Source: Peptococcaceae bacterium
GTDB lineage: Bacteria > Bacillota > Desulfotomaculia > Desulfotomaculales > UBA12532
NCBI GenBank assembly: GCA_003445475.1
Contig: DMDP01000172.1
Location: 1 to 5,065 of the forward strand
Direction of reading: 5' to 3'
DNA length: 5,065 nucleotides
Positions 1-5,065 of this stretch are shown here, piece after piece. Every line of letters begins with the position of its first letter. The stretch's first letter is position 1. The translations under genes and the position numbers were made by a program. The notes under the pieces were generated by a model. The model had not been told where the DNA came from. It did not search any database and saw only the letters and a program-made list of their open reading frames with translations.

Positions 1-1593
1 CGCGGCGTGGCGGCCGCGGCGGAAGAGATCGCCACCACGCTTGAGAGCCTGGGTCGCCTCGATTTCGTGCTGGCCAAAGGGCGGCTTGCGCTTGACATGA
101 ATGCGGTGCCGCCCACCTTATCGGGCCGGGCGTGGCTTGACATCCGGGGGGCGCGGCATCCGCTGATACTCGGACGTGCCGTGCCCATCGATATCCGCCT
201 CGGCACGGATTTTCATACCCTTGTTATTACCGGCCCCAACACGGGCGGCAAAACGGTCACCATCAAAACCGCAGGGCTTCTTGTCCTTATGGCCCAGGCC
301 GGCCTGCACGTACCCGCGGAAGCGTGTTCAATGGGGGTTTTTCGGCAGGTCTTTGCGGATATCGGTGATGAGCAGAGTATAGAAGACTCGCTGAGCACCT
401 TTTCCTCGCATATCCGTAACATAACCGGCATCCTGCAAAAAGCGGATCAAGAAAGCCTGGTCCTGCTGGATGAGTTGGGCGCCGGAACCGATCCCACCGA
501 AGGGGCGGCTTTAGGCCGGGCGATCCTGGAGGCATTGCACGCGCGGGGCACCCGAACGGTGGCTACCACCCACTTCGCGGAGCTGAAAGAATTTGCCAGC
601 GCTCTGCCGGGGGCGGCCAATGCCAGTGTCGCGTTTGACGCCCGCACCCTGGAGCCTACCTACCGGCTGGTGATAGGGCGTCCCGGGCGGTCGTATGCCT
701 TTGCCATAGCCGAACGCCTTGGCCTGCCGCCGGAAGTGGTTGCGCGGGCCCGAGGATTTTTGAAGCCCGAGCAGATACGGATCGAGGCCTTGCTCGGCGA
801 ATTGGAAAAAGCCCAGGACGATGCGGTGCGGAAGCGAGAGGAAGCCCGCGCGCTCCGCGCGGAGGCCTACGCCTTGAAGAAGAAATACGAAGAGGAATGG
901 GAGGCGTGGCAGACCAGGAAGGCCCGTCTCTGGGAAAGGACGGTGGAGGAGGCCGAAAGCGAGCTACGACGTGTACGGCGCGAAGCGGAGGCCATTATCC
1001 GTTCCCTGCGGGAGCAGACGGCCGCCGAGAGTGCCCGTGTCCGCGAACGCGCGATTCAGGAAGCCAGGGAGCGGCTACGCCTATTGCAAGCGCCACGGGT
1101 GCTCGATGCGGGCGCCCCGGAAACAAAGGGCGATATGCCGCGCGACCTGCAACCCGGTGAAACCGTTTACCTCCCGCGCTACGGCCAGTACGGGAGTGTT
1201 GTACAACCGGCGCGGGGGGAAGAAGTACTCGTGCAGGTGGGGGCCTTAAAGGTGAACCTTCCTCTCACCGACGTGCAGAGGGTTCCGCAGGCGCCCGCCA
1301 CCGGGAAAACGGCGGCAGCCGCCCTGGCCTTGCAAAAGGTTGCGGGAATTAAGAATGAGCTGGACCTGCGCGGCAGGCGGGTCGAGGAGGCCGTTACGGA
1401 GGTAGACAAGTATCTGGACGATGCGGTGGTTGCCGGGCTGACGCAGGTTTACCTTATTCACGGTAAAGGCACGGGTGCCTTACGGAGCGCCCTGCACGAG
1501 ATGCTGCGGGAGGATCCCAGGGTCAAAGAATTTCGCCTGGGCGACTACGGCGAAGGGGGAAGCGGCGTTACGGTCATAACCGTGAACATCTGA
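1..1593 (+). CDS. mutS2: MutS2 (MutS-family ATPase with C-terminal Smr domain), 5'-truncated by window edge
   Basis: The frame is open at base 1, so the start lies outside. About 530 C-terminal residues are present of a protein usually near 785. Counting from the GTG at 7, the MutS ATPase domain has Walker A GPNTGGKT (76-83), the DIGDEQSIEDSLSTFSSH block (118-135), Walker B LVLLDE (151-156) running into LGAGTDPTEG, and the TTH switch (187-189). A Lys/Arg/Glu/Ala-rich coiled coil follows (about 253-355), then a small KOW-like beta domain (about 380-427) and an Smr domain (about 446-528) with ELDLRG (451-456) and HGKGTG (485-490). In Bacillus, MutS2 recognises collided ribosomes and splits them using ATP; other work links MutS2 proteins to suppression of recombination. 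The Smr motif reads DLR rather than the DxH of nuclease-active Smr proteins. The missing part is the N-terminal domain and most of the core. Identification is secure; which role applies here cannot be told from sequence. Confidence 0.97.
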   Translation, partial: RGVAAAAEEIATTLESLGRLDFVLAKGRLALDMNAVPPTLSGRAWLDIRGARHPLILGRAVPIDIRLGTDFHTLVITGPNTGGKTVTIKTAGLLVLMAQAGLHVPAEACSMGVFRQVFADIGDEQSIEDSLSTFSSHIRNITGILQKADQESLVLLDELGAGTDPTEGAALGRAILEALHARGTRTVATTHFAELKEFASALPGAANASVAFDARTLEPTYRLVIGRPGRSYAFAIAERLGLPPEVVARARGFLKPEQIRIEALLGELEKAQDDAVRKREEARALRAEAYALKKKYEEEWEAWQTRKARLWERTVEEAESELRRVRREAEAIIRSLREQTAAESARVRERAIQEARERLRLLQAPRVLDAGAPETKGDMPRDLQPGETVYLPRYGQYGSVVQPARGEEVLVQVGALKVNLPLTDVQRVPQAPATGKTAAAALALQKVAGIKNELDLRGRRVEEAVTEVDKYLDDAVVAGLTQVYLIHGKGTGALRSALHEMLREDPRVKEFRLGDYGEGGSGVTVITVNI

Positions 1594-1605
1594 CAACATC
1601 ATACA

Positions 1606-1612
1606 GGGAGGG
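1606..1612 (+). promoter_or_regulatory. Shine-Dalgarno site for the DUF89 gene
   Basis: GGGAGGG lies 4 bases before the ATG at 1617 (5 bases from the GGAGG core), in the 23-base gap after the mutS2 stop codon. It supports the ATG as the true start. No convincing promoter or T-rich terminator is seen in this gap, so transcription probably reads through from mutS2. Confidence 0.8.
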
Positions 1613-1616
1613 CAAT

Positions 1617-2459
1617 ATGCGGGTTACGGATGAGTGTTACGGTTGCTTGGAAAAGCTTATAAACCTGACGGCCTCGCTGGCTACCGAAGACCTGTCCCTG
1701 CGGGAAAAGGCTACGGCTGCGGGTATGGCGATCCTGGATCGTCTTTTCCCGTGCCGGAAAATCCCGACCCAGATAGCGGCGGAAGCACAGCGCGTTATCC
1801 GCGAGATCACGGGCAACCCCGACCCCTTTGCGAAGACCAAAGAAAGGGAAATGACGGCTGCTGCAGCCATTCTCGCGCGCGTTGGCTCGCATTTTGACCG
1901 GGATCTGCCATCCCTGATAGGTCTGGCCGCTCTAGGAAACGCGGTGGATTTCTTTAAAGACCTGGACGATGCAGTGCGCGAAATGCTTACCGCCAGGGTG
2001 CGGTTCGGTCTTGACCATACGGACGAGTTTTGTGCGCGTTCCGCCCGCGCGGGCACGGTGTTGTACATTACGGATAACGCGGGCGAAATTTACTTTGACC
2101 TGCCGTTGCTAACGGCCTTGCAACAGAACTGCCGTGTGGTGTACGTAGTCAAAGAATCACCGGTGCAGAACGATCTTACGTACGCGGACCTGGTAAGGGC
2201 CGGGCTGGCGGGTAAAATAGGGGAGATTATAACCACCGGCACGGCCAGTCCGGGATTTGAGCCGGACAGGGCTTCCCCTGCCTGCCGGGAGGCCTTTGAA
2301 CAAGCAGATCTCGTCGTGGCGAAAGGCATGGGGAATTACGAGACGTTGTCGGAGGTCGATCACGGCGGCAAAGTCTTTCATATCTTGAAGGCCAAGTGCG
2401 GGCCCGTCGCCCGGACACTCGGTGTTCCCCTCGATTCTTTTGTGGCGGCGTTTATTTAG
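1617..2459 (+). CDS. DUF89 / ARMT1-like metal-dependent phosphatase
   Basis: The protein has 280 residues, full length for the stand-alone prokaryotic DUF89 (PF01937) type. Family signatures are an N-terminal CxxC (C7, C10), ALGNAVDF (105-112), TDNAGEI (152-158) with D161, KESPVQND (179-186), KGMGNYE (236-242) and LKAKCGPVA (257-265). By analogy with characterised DUF89 enzymes, the metal centre should use D153, N154 and D186. Characterised members are Mn/Co/Ni-dependent phosphatases acting on sugar phosphates and phosphometabolites, proposed to remove damaged or overabundant metabolites; the substrate here is unknown. There is no signal peptide or membrane segment, so it should be cytoplasmic. 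The gene sits 23 bases after mutS2 and 19 bases before the SufC-like gene, which suggests co-transcription. N-terminal cysteines next to an Fe-S assembly operon are suggestive but prove nothing. The family call is firm; the physiological role is open. Confidence 0.92.
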   Translation: MRVTDECYGCLEKLINLTASLATEDLSLREKATAAGMAILDRLFPCRKIPTQIAAEAQRVIREITGNPDPFAKTKEREMTAAAAILARVGSHFDRDLPSLIGLAALGNAVDFFKDLDDAVREMLTARVRFGLDHTDEFCARSARAGTVLYITDNAGEIYFDLPLLTALQQNCRVVYVVKESPVQNDLTYADLVRAGLAGKIGEIITTGTASPGFEPDRASPACREAFEQADLVVAKGMGNYETLSEVDHGGKVFHILKAKCGPVARTLGVPLDSFVAAFI

Positions 2460-2460
2460 C

Positions 2461-2472
2461 AAAGGAGGGAGG
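2461..2472 (+). promoter_or_regulatory. Purine-rich double Shine-Dalgarno setting the TTG start of the SufC-like gene
   Basis: AAAGGAGGGAGG follows the DUF89 stop codon at once and holds two overlapping SD cores (GGAGG at 2464-2468 and GGGAGG at 2467-2472). They lie 10 and 6 bases before the TTG at 2479. This picks TTG over the upstream in-frame GTG at 2422, which lies inside the DUF89 gene and would add 19 residues foreign to the ABC fold. The strong site may compensate for the weak start codon. Confidence 0.85.
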
Positions 2473-2478
2473 ACAAAC

Positions 2479-3234
2479 TTGCTTCAGGTCTCCGATCTGT
2501 CGGTCGCCATCGGCGACAAAACCATTCTGCACGACATCAACCTGGCCATTGAACCGGGTGAGGTCCACGTCCTGTTTGGCCCCAACGGCTCTGGCAAATC
2601 TACCCTCCTCGGGGCGTTGATGGGATTTGCGCGCTACCGGGTGCTGAAAGGCAGTATCCGCCTTAAAGGTGAGGAAATCGTTGGCCTGCCGGTCCACGAG
2701 CGGGCGCGCCGTGGTATCGGCCTCGCCTTTCAGCGGCCTCCTACCATTCGAGGCCTGACGATGCGACAGATGCTGGCCATATGCGCCGGCGACGGGGTTA
2801 ATGCAGAAGAGCTGGCTGCCTGCCTGCGGTTCGAGCGGTTCCTGGACCGGGAGGTCAACGCGGGCTTTTCGGGAGGTGAACTGAAAAGGTCAGAACTTAT
2901 GCAACTTATGGCTCAAAGCCCGGACCTGGTACTGCTGGACGAGCCCGAATCGGGAGTAGACCTTGAAAACATCGCCCTTATCGGTCGGGCCATCAACTAT
3001 CTGCTCGGCCGGAGGGTGGGCGCGCCTGCGGGTAAATCGCCGCGCCAGGTACGGCAAGAGTGCGTGAAGGCCGGTTTAATTATCACCCACACGGGTTACA
3101 TCCTTGACTATGTAAACGCCGATGTGGGCCACGTTCTGTACGAGGGCCGCATTTCCTGCAGCGGCAACCCGCGAGAACTCCTGCGTTGTATCCATGAACT
3201 GGGTTATGGGGCATGTGTGCGGTGTACATTTTAG
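2479..3234 (+). CDS. smsC: SufC-like ABC ATPase of a minimal SUF (SMS) iron-sulfur cluster system
   Basis: This 251-residue protein from a TTG start is a stand-alone ABC ATPase without membrane segments. Motifs: Walker A GPNGSGKST (34-42), Q-loop Q85 in LAFQRPP, signature FSGGELKRSE (130-139), Walker B LVLLDEPE (150-157), D-loop SGVD (158-161) and H-switch H204 in ITHTG. FSGGE followed by KR and the LDEPESGVD block are typical of SufC and unlike importer ATPases, which usually carry LSGGQ. SufC binds the SufB/SufD scaffold and drives the ATP-dependent movements needed for Fe-S cluster assembly. The partner gene follows after 20 bases. Two oddities: about 43 residues separate the D-loop from H204, longer than I recall for E. 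coli SufC, with a Gly/Pro/Arg-rich stretch near 178-192; and the protein ends in a CVRC motif (246-249). Many annotations would call this gene sufC; I use smsC because no sufS, sufU or sufD accompanies it here. Confidence 0.92.
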   Translation: MLQVSDLSVAIGDKTILHDINLAIEPGEVHVLFGPNGSGKSTLLGALMGFARYRVLKGSIRLKGEEIVGLPVHERARRGIGLAFQRPPTIRGLTMRQMLAICAGDGVNAEELAACLRFERFLDREVNAGFSGGELKRSELMQLMAQSPDLVLLDEPESGVDLENIALIGRAINYLLGRRVGAPAGKSPRQVRQECVKAGLIITHTGYILDYVNADVGHVLYEGRISCSGNPRELLRCIHELGYGACVRCTF

Positions 3235-3240
3235 GACCGG

Positions 3241-3246
3241 AAAGGG
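3241..3246 (+). promoter_or_regulatory. Probable Shine-Dalgarno choosing GTG 3255 as start of the SufB-like gene
   Basis: AAAGGG, part of GGAAAGGG, lies 8 bases before the GTG at 3255. The alternative in-frame ATG at 3213 lies inside the SufC-like gene and has only a GGGG one base away, too close to serve. The ATG would add 14 residues and a 22-base overlap with the upstream gene. I prefer the GTG, but translational coupling from the ATG is possible. Confidence 0.55.
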
Positions 3247-3254
3247 TTGGGACC

Positions 3255-4415
3255 GTGGCGAAGAACAGTGATCCAGGCTACACAACCGAGGCACCGGAGC
3301 ATACCTACCTTGAAGACCCGGCCGCTTTGCCCGAAGAAGACCGGCGGCGCATGCTGGCGGTTGGCGTTGACGCCGGTGACACCCGAAGGTCAGGCACCTT
3401 CCTGCAGATGGATCATTCGGTTGTTCACTGCGGTGTAAGGCAGGAAGGTCTTGAGGTGATGGGCATTGACGAGGCGCTTGCCGGGTACCCCTGGGTGCAG
3501 GACTATGTCTGGCGCGCCCTTGATGCCGCGCAGGACGAGTTCACGGCGTACGCACAGGACCGATCCAGAAGCGGCTACTTTATCCGCGCCTTGCCCGGGG
3601 TAAAAGCCGTATACCCTGTACAGGCCTGTCTTTACCTGGCGCGGGAGCGCCTCGCCCAGTGCGTGCATAACATCGTTATCGTCGAGGAAGGTGCGGAACT
3701 GCACATTATAACGGGATGTGCCAGCGGGCAACGGGTGATGAGCGGGCTCCACCTCGGGGTATCCGAATTCTACGTTAAGAAGAACGCCCACCTTACTTTT
3801 ACGATGATCCACAACTGGGCGGAGGAAATGGAGGTACGTCCCCGCACCGCCGTCATCGTGGAAGAGGGGGGCGTCTTTCTGTCCAACTACATTTGTCTTA
3901 GCCCGGTGCGTCTCCTCCAGACGAATCCGGTGGCCTACCTGCGCGGCGAAGGTGCCGTGGCCAGGTTCAACACCGTGCTGGTGGCGCCGCCGGGATCGTT
4001 CATGGACGTGGGGTCGCAGGTTTTTCTTGCGGCGGAACGGACGCGTGCCGAGTTGATCGCCCGGACCGTTACCACCGGAGGCGGGATTATCAACCGCGGC
4101 CTGCTGGTAGGGGAAAAAGCGGGTGTCAAAGCGCACCTGGAATGCCGGGGCCTACTTCTCACCTCCGACGGCTACATCCGGGCCATCCCCGAACTGGAGG
4201 CGCGTGTTGCAGGTGCCGAACTTTCGCACGAAGCCGCCGTTGGCAAAATCGCCCCCGAAGAGATCGAATACCTCATGGCGCGCGGCCTCGACGAGGACGA
4301 GGCCACGGCCACAATTGTCCGGGGTTTTCTCAACGTCCGCATCGAAGGGCTGCCGGAAGAGCTGGAGAGGCAAATAGACCGTGCACTCGAAGTAAGCAAG
4401 GTATCGGCTATGTAG
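3255..4415 (+). CDS. smsB: SufB/SufD-like Fe-S cluster scaffold of a minimal SUF (SMS) system
   Basis: The protein has 386 residues from GTG 3255 (400 from ATG 3213). After a polar N-terminal segment comes GTFLQMDHSVVH (47-58), which I recall from SufB-like proteins of this minimal type. The SufBD core (PF01458) follows at about residues 115-360: a run of short beta strands and turns expected to form the right-handed beta helix. The C-terminal part has ECRGLLL (296-302), the hallmark SHEAAVGKI (324-332) and a helical GLDEDEATATIVRGF end. C297, H325 and E326 are spaced like E. coli SufB C405, H433 and E434 (28 and 29 residues), as recalled from memory, suggesting that the SufB-type cluster assembly residues are kept. 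The protein should pair with itself and with the SufC-like ATPase in the cytoplasm. As the only SufB/D paralogue here, it probably forms a homodimer in place of SufB-SufD. Other cysteines are C59, C125, C136, C155 and C214. Its 3' end overlaps the convergent pbp gene by 8 bases. Confidence 0.92.
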   Translation: MAKNSDPGYTTEAPEHTYLEDPAALPEEDRRRMLAVGVDAGDTRRSGTFLQMDHSVVHCGVRQEGLEVMGIDEALAGYPWVQDYVWRALDAAQDEFTAYAQDRSRSGYFIRALPGVKAVYPVQACLYLARERLAQCVHNIVIVEEGAELHIITGCASGQRVMSGLHLGVSEFYVKKNAHLTFTMIHNWAEEMEVRPRTAVIVEEGGVFLSNYICLSPVRLLQTNPVAYLRGEGAVARFNTVLVAPPGSFMDVGSQVFLAAERTRAELIARTVTTGGGIINRGLLVGEKAGVKAHLECRGLLLTSDGYIRAIPELEARVAGAELSHEAAVGKIAPEEIEYLMARGLDEDEATATIVRGFLNVRIEGLPEELERQIDRALEVSKVSAM

Positions 4416-5065
4416 ACTCGGGCACCGGGGCGGGCAGCCCGTTTTCAACCGGCAACTGCGGGAGTATCCGCCGGCGCTGTTGCCGGTCGGGCGGTCGCCT
4501 TTCTAGGGTGTCTTTTTCTTCCGGTTCTTTTTCTCCTTGCTCTTTTTCCTCCTGCTCTTTGCCGCCGTCCGGCGGTTCAACAGGAGGCTCCTCCTCACCC
4601 GGCGGCAAAAGGGGCGTTACCGTCGGTGCGGTATGCAGGTCGCAGGTTTTCGGCGGTACCCGCTCGTTGTAGTCCTCCACAAACTCGGGTACGTTGTAGG
4701 GCAGTTGCACCCTTACCTGGGTCACTCTTTCCGGACAGTATTCGCCGGCCAGCAGTCCCGACACCGGGCAGATATCGACAAGCACGTGCGTATTGTCCAC
4801 CTCGGTAGGGACGGTGCCCTCGGCGAAATAATCGGTCACCTGGTGTTCGGGTGGCGTGTTCGGGCCCGGCAACAACCCCGACTTGCTGTCGACCGTGGCC
4901 GTAACGATGCCGGCAGGGCGCGGGAAATTCTTCACGGGCACGCCGGCCAGGGCCTGGGACATGATTTGCCGCCATATACGGGCCGGGTAAGTCCCGCCAT
5001 ACGAACCATATGGCAGCGGCTTATTCTGGTCGTCGTAACCGATCCAGACCACACCTACCAGCTCC
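4408..5065 (-). CDS. Class A penicillin-binding protein (PBP1A-type), C-terminal part, 5'-truncated by window edge
   Basis: The minus-strand frame stays open at the window edge (residues ELVG precede the GTG at 5052), so only the last 218 or so residues are seen. Counting from 5052, VWIGYDD (2-8), YGGTYPARIWRQIM (18-31) and FPRPAGIV (43-50) are the end of the transpeptidase domain of bifunctional PBPs. These enzymes polymerise and cross-link peptidoglycan outside the membrane. The glycosyltransferase domain, membrane anchor and catalytic SxxK, SxN and KTG motifs lie outside the window. An extracellular extension follows with AEGTVPTE (77-84), CPVSGLLAGEYCP (95-107) and CDLH (137-140), then a Pro/Glu/Lys-rich tail (about 144-190) partly built from 5-residue repeats, and a basic/Pro-rich end. 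The Cys pattern is familiar from Firmicute PBP1A proteins; disulfide or metal binding is possible but unproven. The gene is convergent with the Fe-S operon. Confidence 0.9.
   Translation of the reverse strand, partial: ELVGVVWIGYDDQNKPLPYGSYGGTYPARIWRQIMSQALAGVPVKNFPRPAGIVTATVDSKSGLLPGPNTPPEHQVTDYFAEGTVPTEVDNTHVLVDICPVSGLLAGEYCPERVTQVRVQLPYNVPEFVEDYNERVPPKTCDLHTAPTVTPLLPPGEEEPPVEPPDGGKEQEEKEQGEKEPEEKDTLERRPPDRQQRRRILPQLPVENGLPAPVPEST
4419..4445 (+). terminator. Candidate weak intrinsic terminator of the mutS2-DUF89-smsCB operon
   Basis: CGGGC (4419-4423) can pair with GCCCG (4437-4441) across a 13-base loop, followed directly by TTTT (4442-4445). A tighter alternative is CGGG (4431-4434) with CCCG (4438-4441) around CAG. 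It begins 3 bases after the SmsB stop codon, the right place for the end of the operon, but lies inside the opposite-strand pbp coding region. The stem is only 4-5 bp and the T-run short, so efficiency is doubtful. Confidence 0.35.
4511..4570 (-). repeat. 15-bp tandem repeat encoding 5-residue KExxE units in the PBP tail
   Basis: On the plus strand the octamer TCTTTTTC starts at 4511, 4526 and 4541, exactly 15 bases apart, and a degenerate copy (TCTTTGCC) starts at 4556. By eye the 15-bp units match at 11-12 positions between neighbours. On the coding (minus) strand they give KEQEE, KEQGE and KEPEE in tandem. Because the unit is a multiple of 3, gain or loss of copies would keep the reading frame. 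The tract is strongly polypyrimidine on the plus strand. Confidence 0.8.

Noticed and set aside
1568..1585. Inverted repeat TTACGGT-CATA-ACCGTGA at the end of mutS2, possible terminator or operator
   Set aside because: The 7-bp stem (one G-T pair) is not followed by a T-run, so it is not an intrinsic terminator. It lies in conserved Smr coding sequence (TVITVN), so chance is the simplest explanation.
1637..2068. Open frame of 143 codons on the minus strand inside the DUF89 gene
   Set aside because: It is antisense to a well-conserved gene, with Arg/Ser/Ala-rich translation and no recognisable motif; a shadow frame of GC-rich coding DNA.
2422..2478. Upstream GTG start for the SufC-like gene, giving 270 residues
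   Set aside because: It lies inside the DUF89 gene without a good Shine-Dalgarno and adds residues that do not belong to the ABC fold; TTG 2479 has a strong site at the right distance.
3234..3255. Direct repeat GGACCG at 3234 and 3250 between smsC and smsB
   Set aside because: Two 6-base copies in GC-rich DNA are expected by chance, with no further symmetry to suggest a binding site.
3390..4136. Open frame of 248 codons on the minus strand inside smsB
   Set aside because: It lies wholly opposite a gene with clear family motifs, its translation is rich in His/Arg/Pro as expected of an antisense frame in GC-rich DNA, and it resembles no protein I recognise.
4142..4672. Plus-strand frame of 176 codons spanning the smsB end and the pbp tail
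   Set aside because: It overlaps two real genes in other frames. Its Ser/Gly-rich second half comes from the 15-bp repeat and the skewed pbp tail.
4595..4975. Second minus-strand frame of 126 codons within pbp
   Set aside because: It overlaps the pbp frame on the same strand, which carries the conserved transpeptidase-end motifs; this frame shows none.

Overview
The window is GC-rich (about 60% by eye) and almost fully coding. It looks like a piece of chromosome from a Clostridia-type Firmicute, perhaps a thermophilic or anaerobic Peptococcaceae/Moorella-like lineage. The reasons are a MutS2 with a C-terminal Smr domain, strong AGGAGG-type Shine-Dalgarno sites, TTG and probably GTG start codons, a two-gene SUF-like iron-sulfur system, and a class A penicillin-binding protein with the Cys-rich C-terminal extension I associate with Firmicutes. 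The lineage is an inference from gene content; no rRNA or other strong taxonomic marker is present.

Layout: (1) 1-1593 (+), the C-terminal two thirds of MutS2. (2) 1617-2459 (+), a DUF89/ARMT1-like metal-dependent phosphatase. (3) 2479-3234 (+), a SufC-like ABC ATPase (SmsC type). (4) 3255-4415 (+), a single SufB/SufD-like scaffold (SmsB type). (5) 4408-5065 (-), the C-terminal part of a PBP1A-type penicillin-binding protein, convergent with the scaffold gene and overlapping its 3' end by 8 bp. Gaps between the four plus-strand genes are only 19-23 bases, each with a ribosome binding site, so they read as one operon. No gene-free stretch exceeds 25 bases. No tRNA, rRNA, CRISPR, insertion sequence or integration site was seen.

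The SufC-like and SufB-like proteins would form an ATP-driven Fe-S cluster assembly scaffold. No cysteine desulfurase, SufU or second SufD paralogue follows, because the next gene is on the other strand. The set therefore matches the two-component SUF-like minimal system (SMS) described mainly in archaea and anaerobic bacteria, rather than full SUF. The DUF89 protein lies immediately upstream and may be co-transcribed with it, which raises the possibility of a metabolite-repair or metal-linked role in the same pathway. MutS2 acts in ribosome-collision rescue or DNA transactions and is probably only a positional neighbour. The penicillin-binding protein belongs to cell-wall synthesis and is a separate transcription unit.

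The window holds no clearly new system. The points most worth a second look are the DUF89-SmsC-SmsB linkage, the insertion and terminal CxxC in SmsC, and a 15-bp tandem repeat coding for the charged tail of the penicillin-binding protein.
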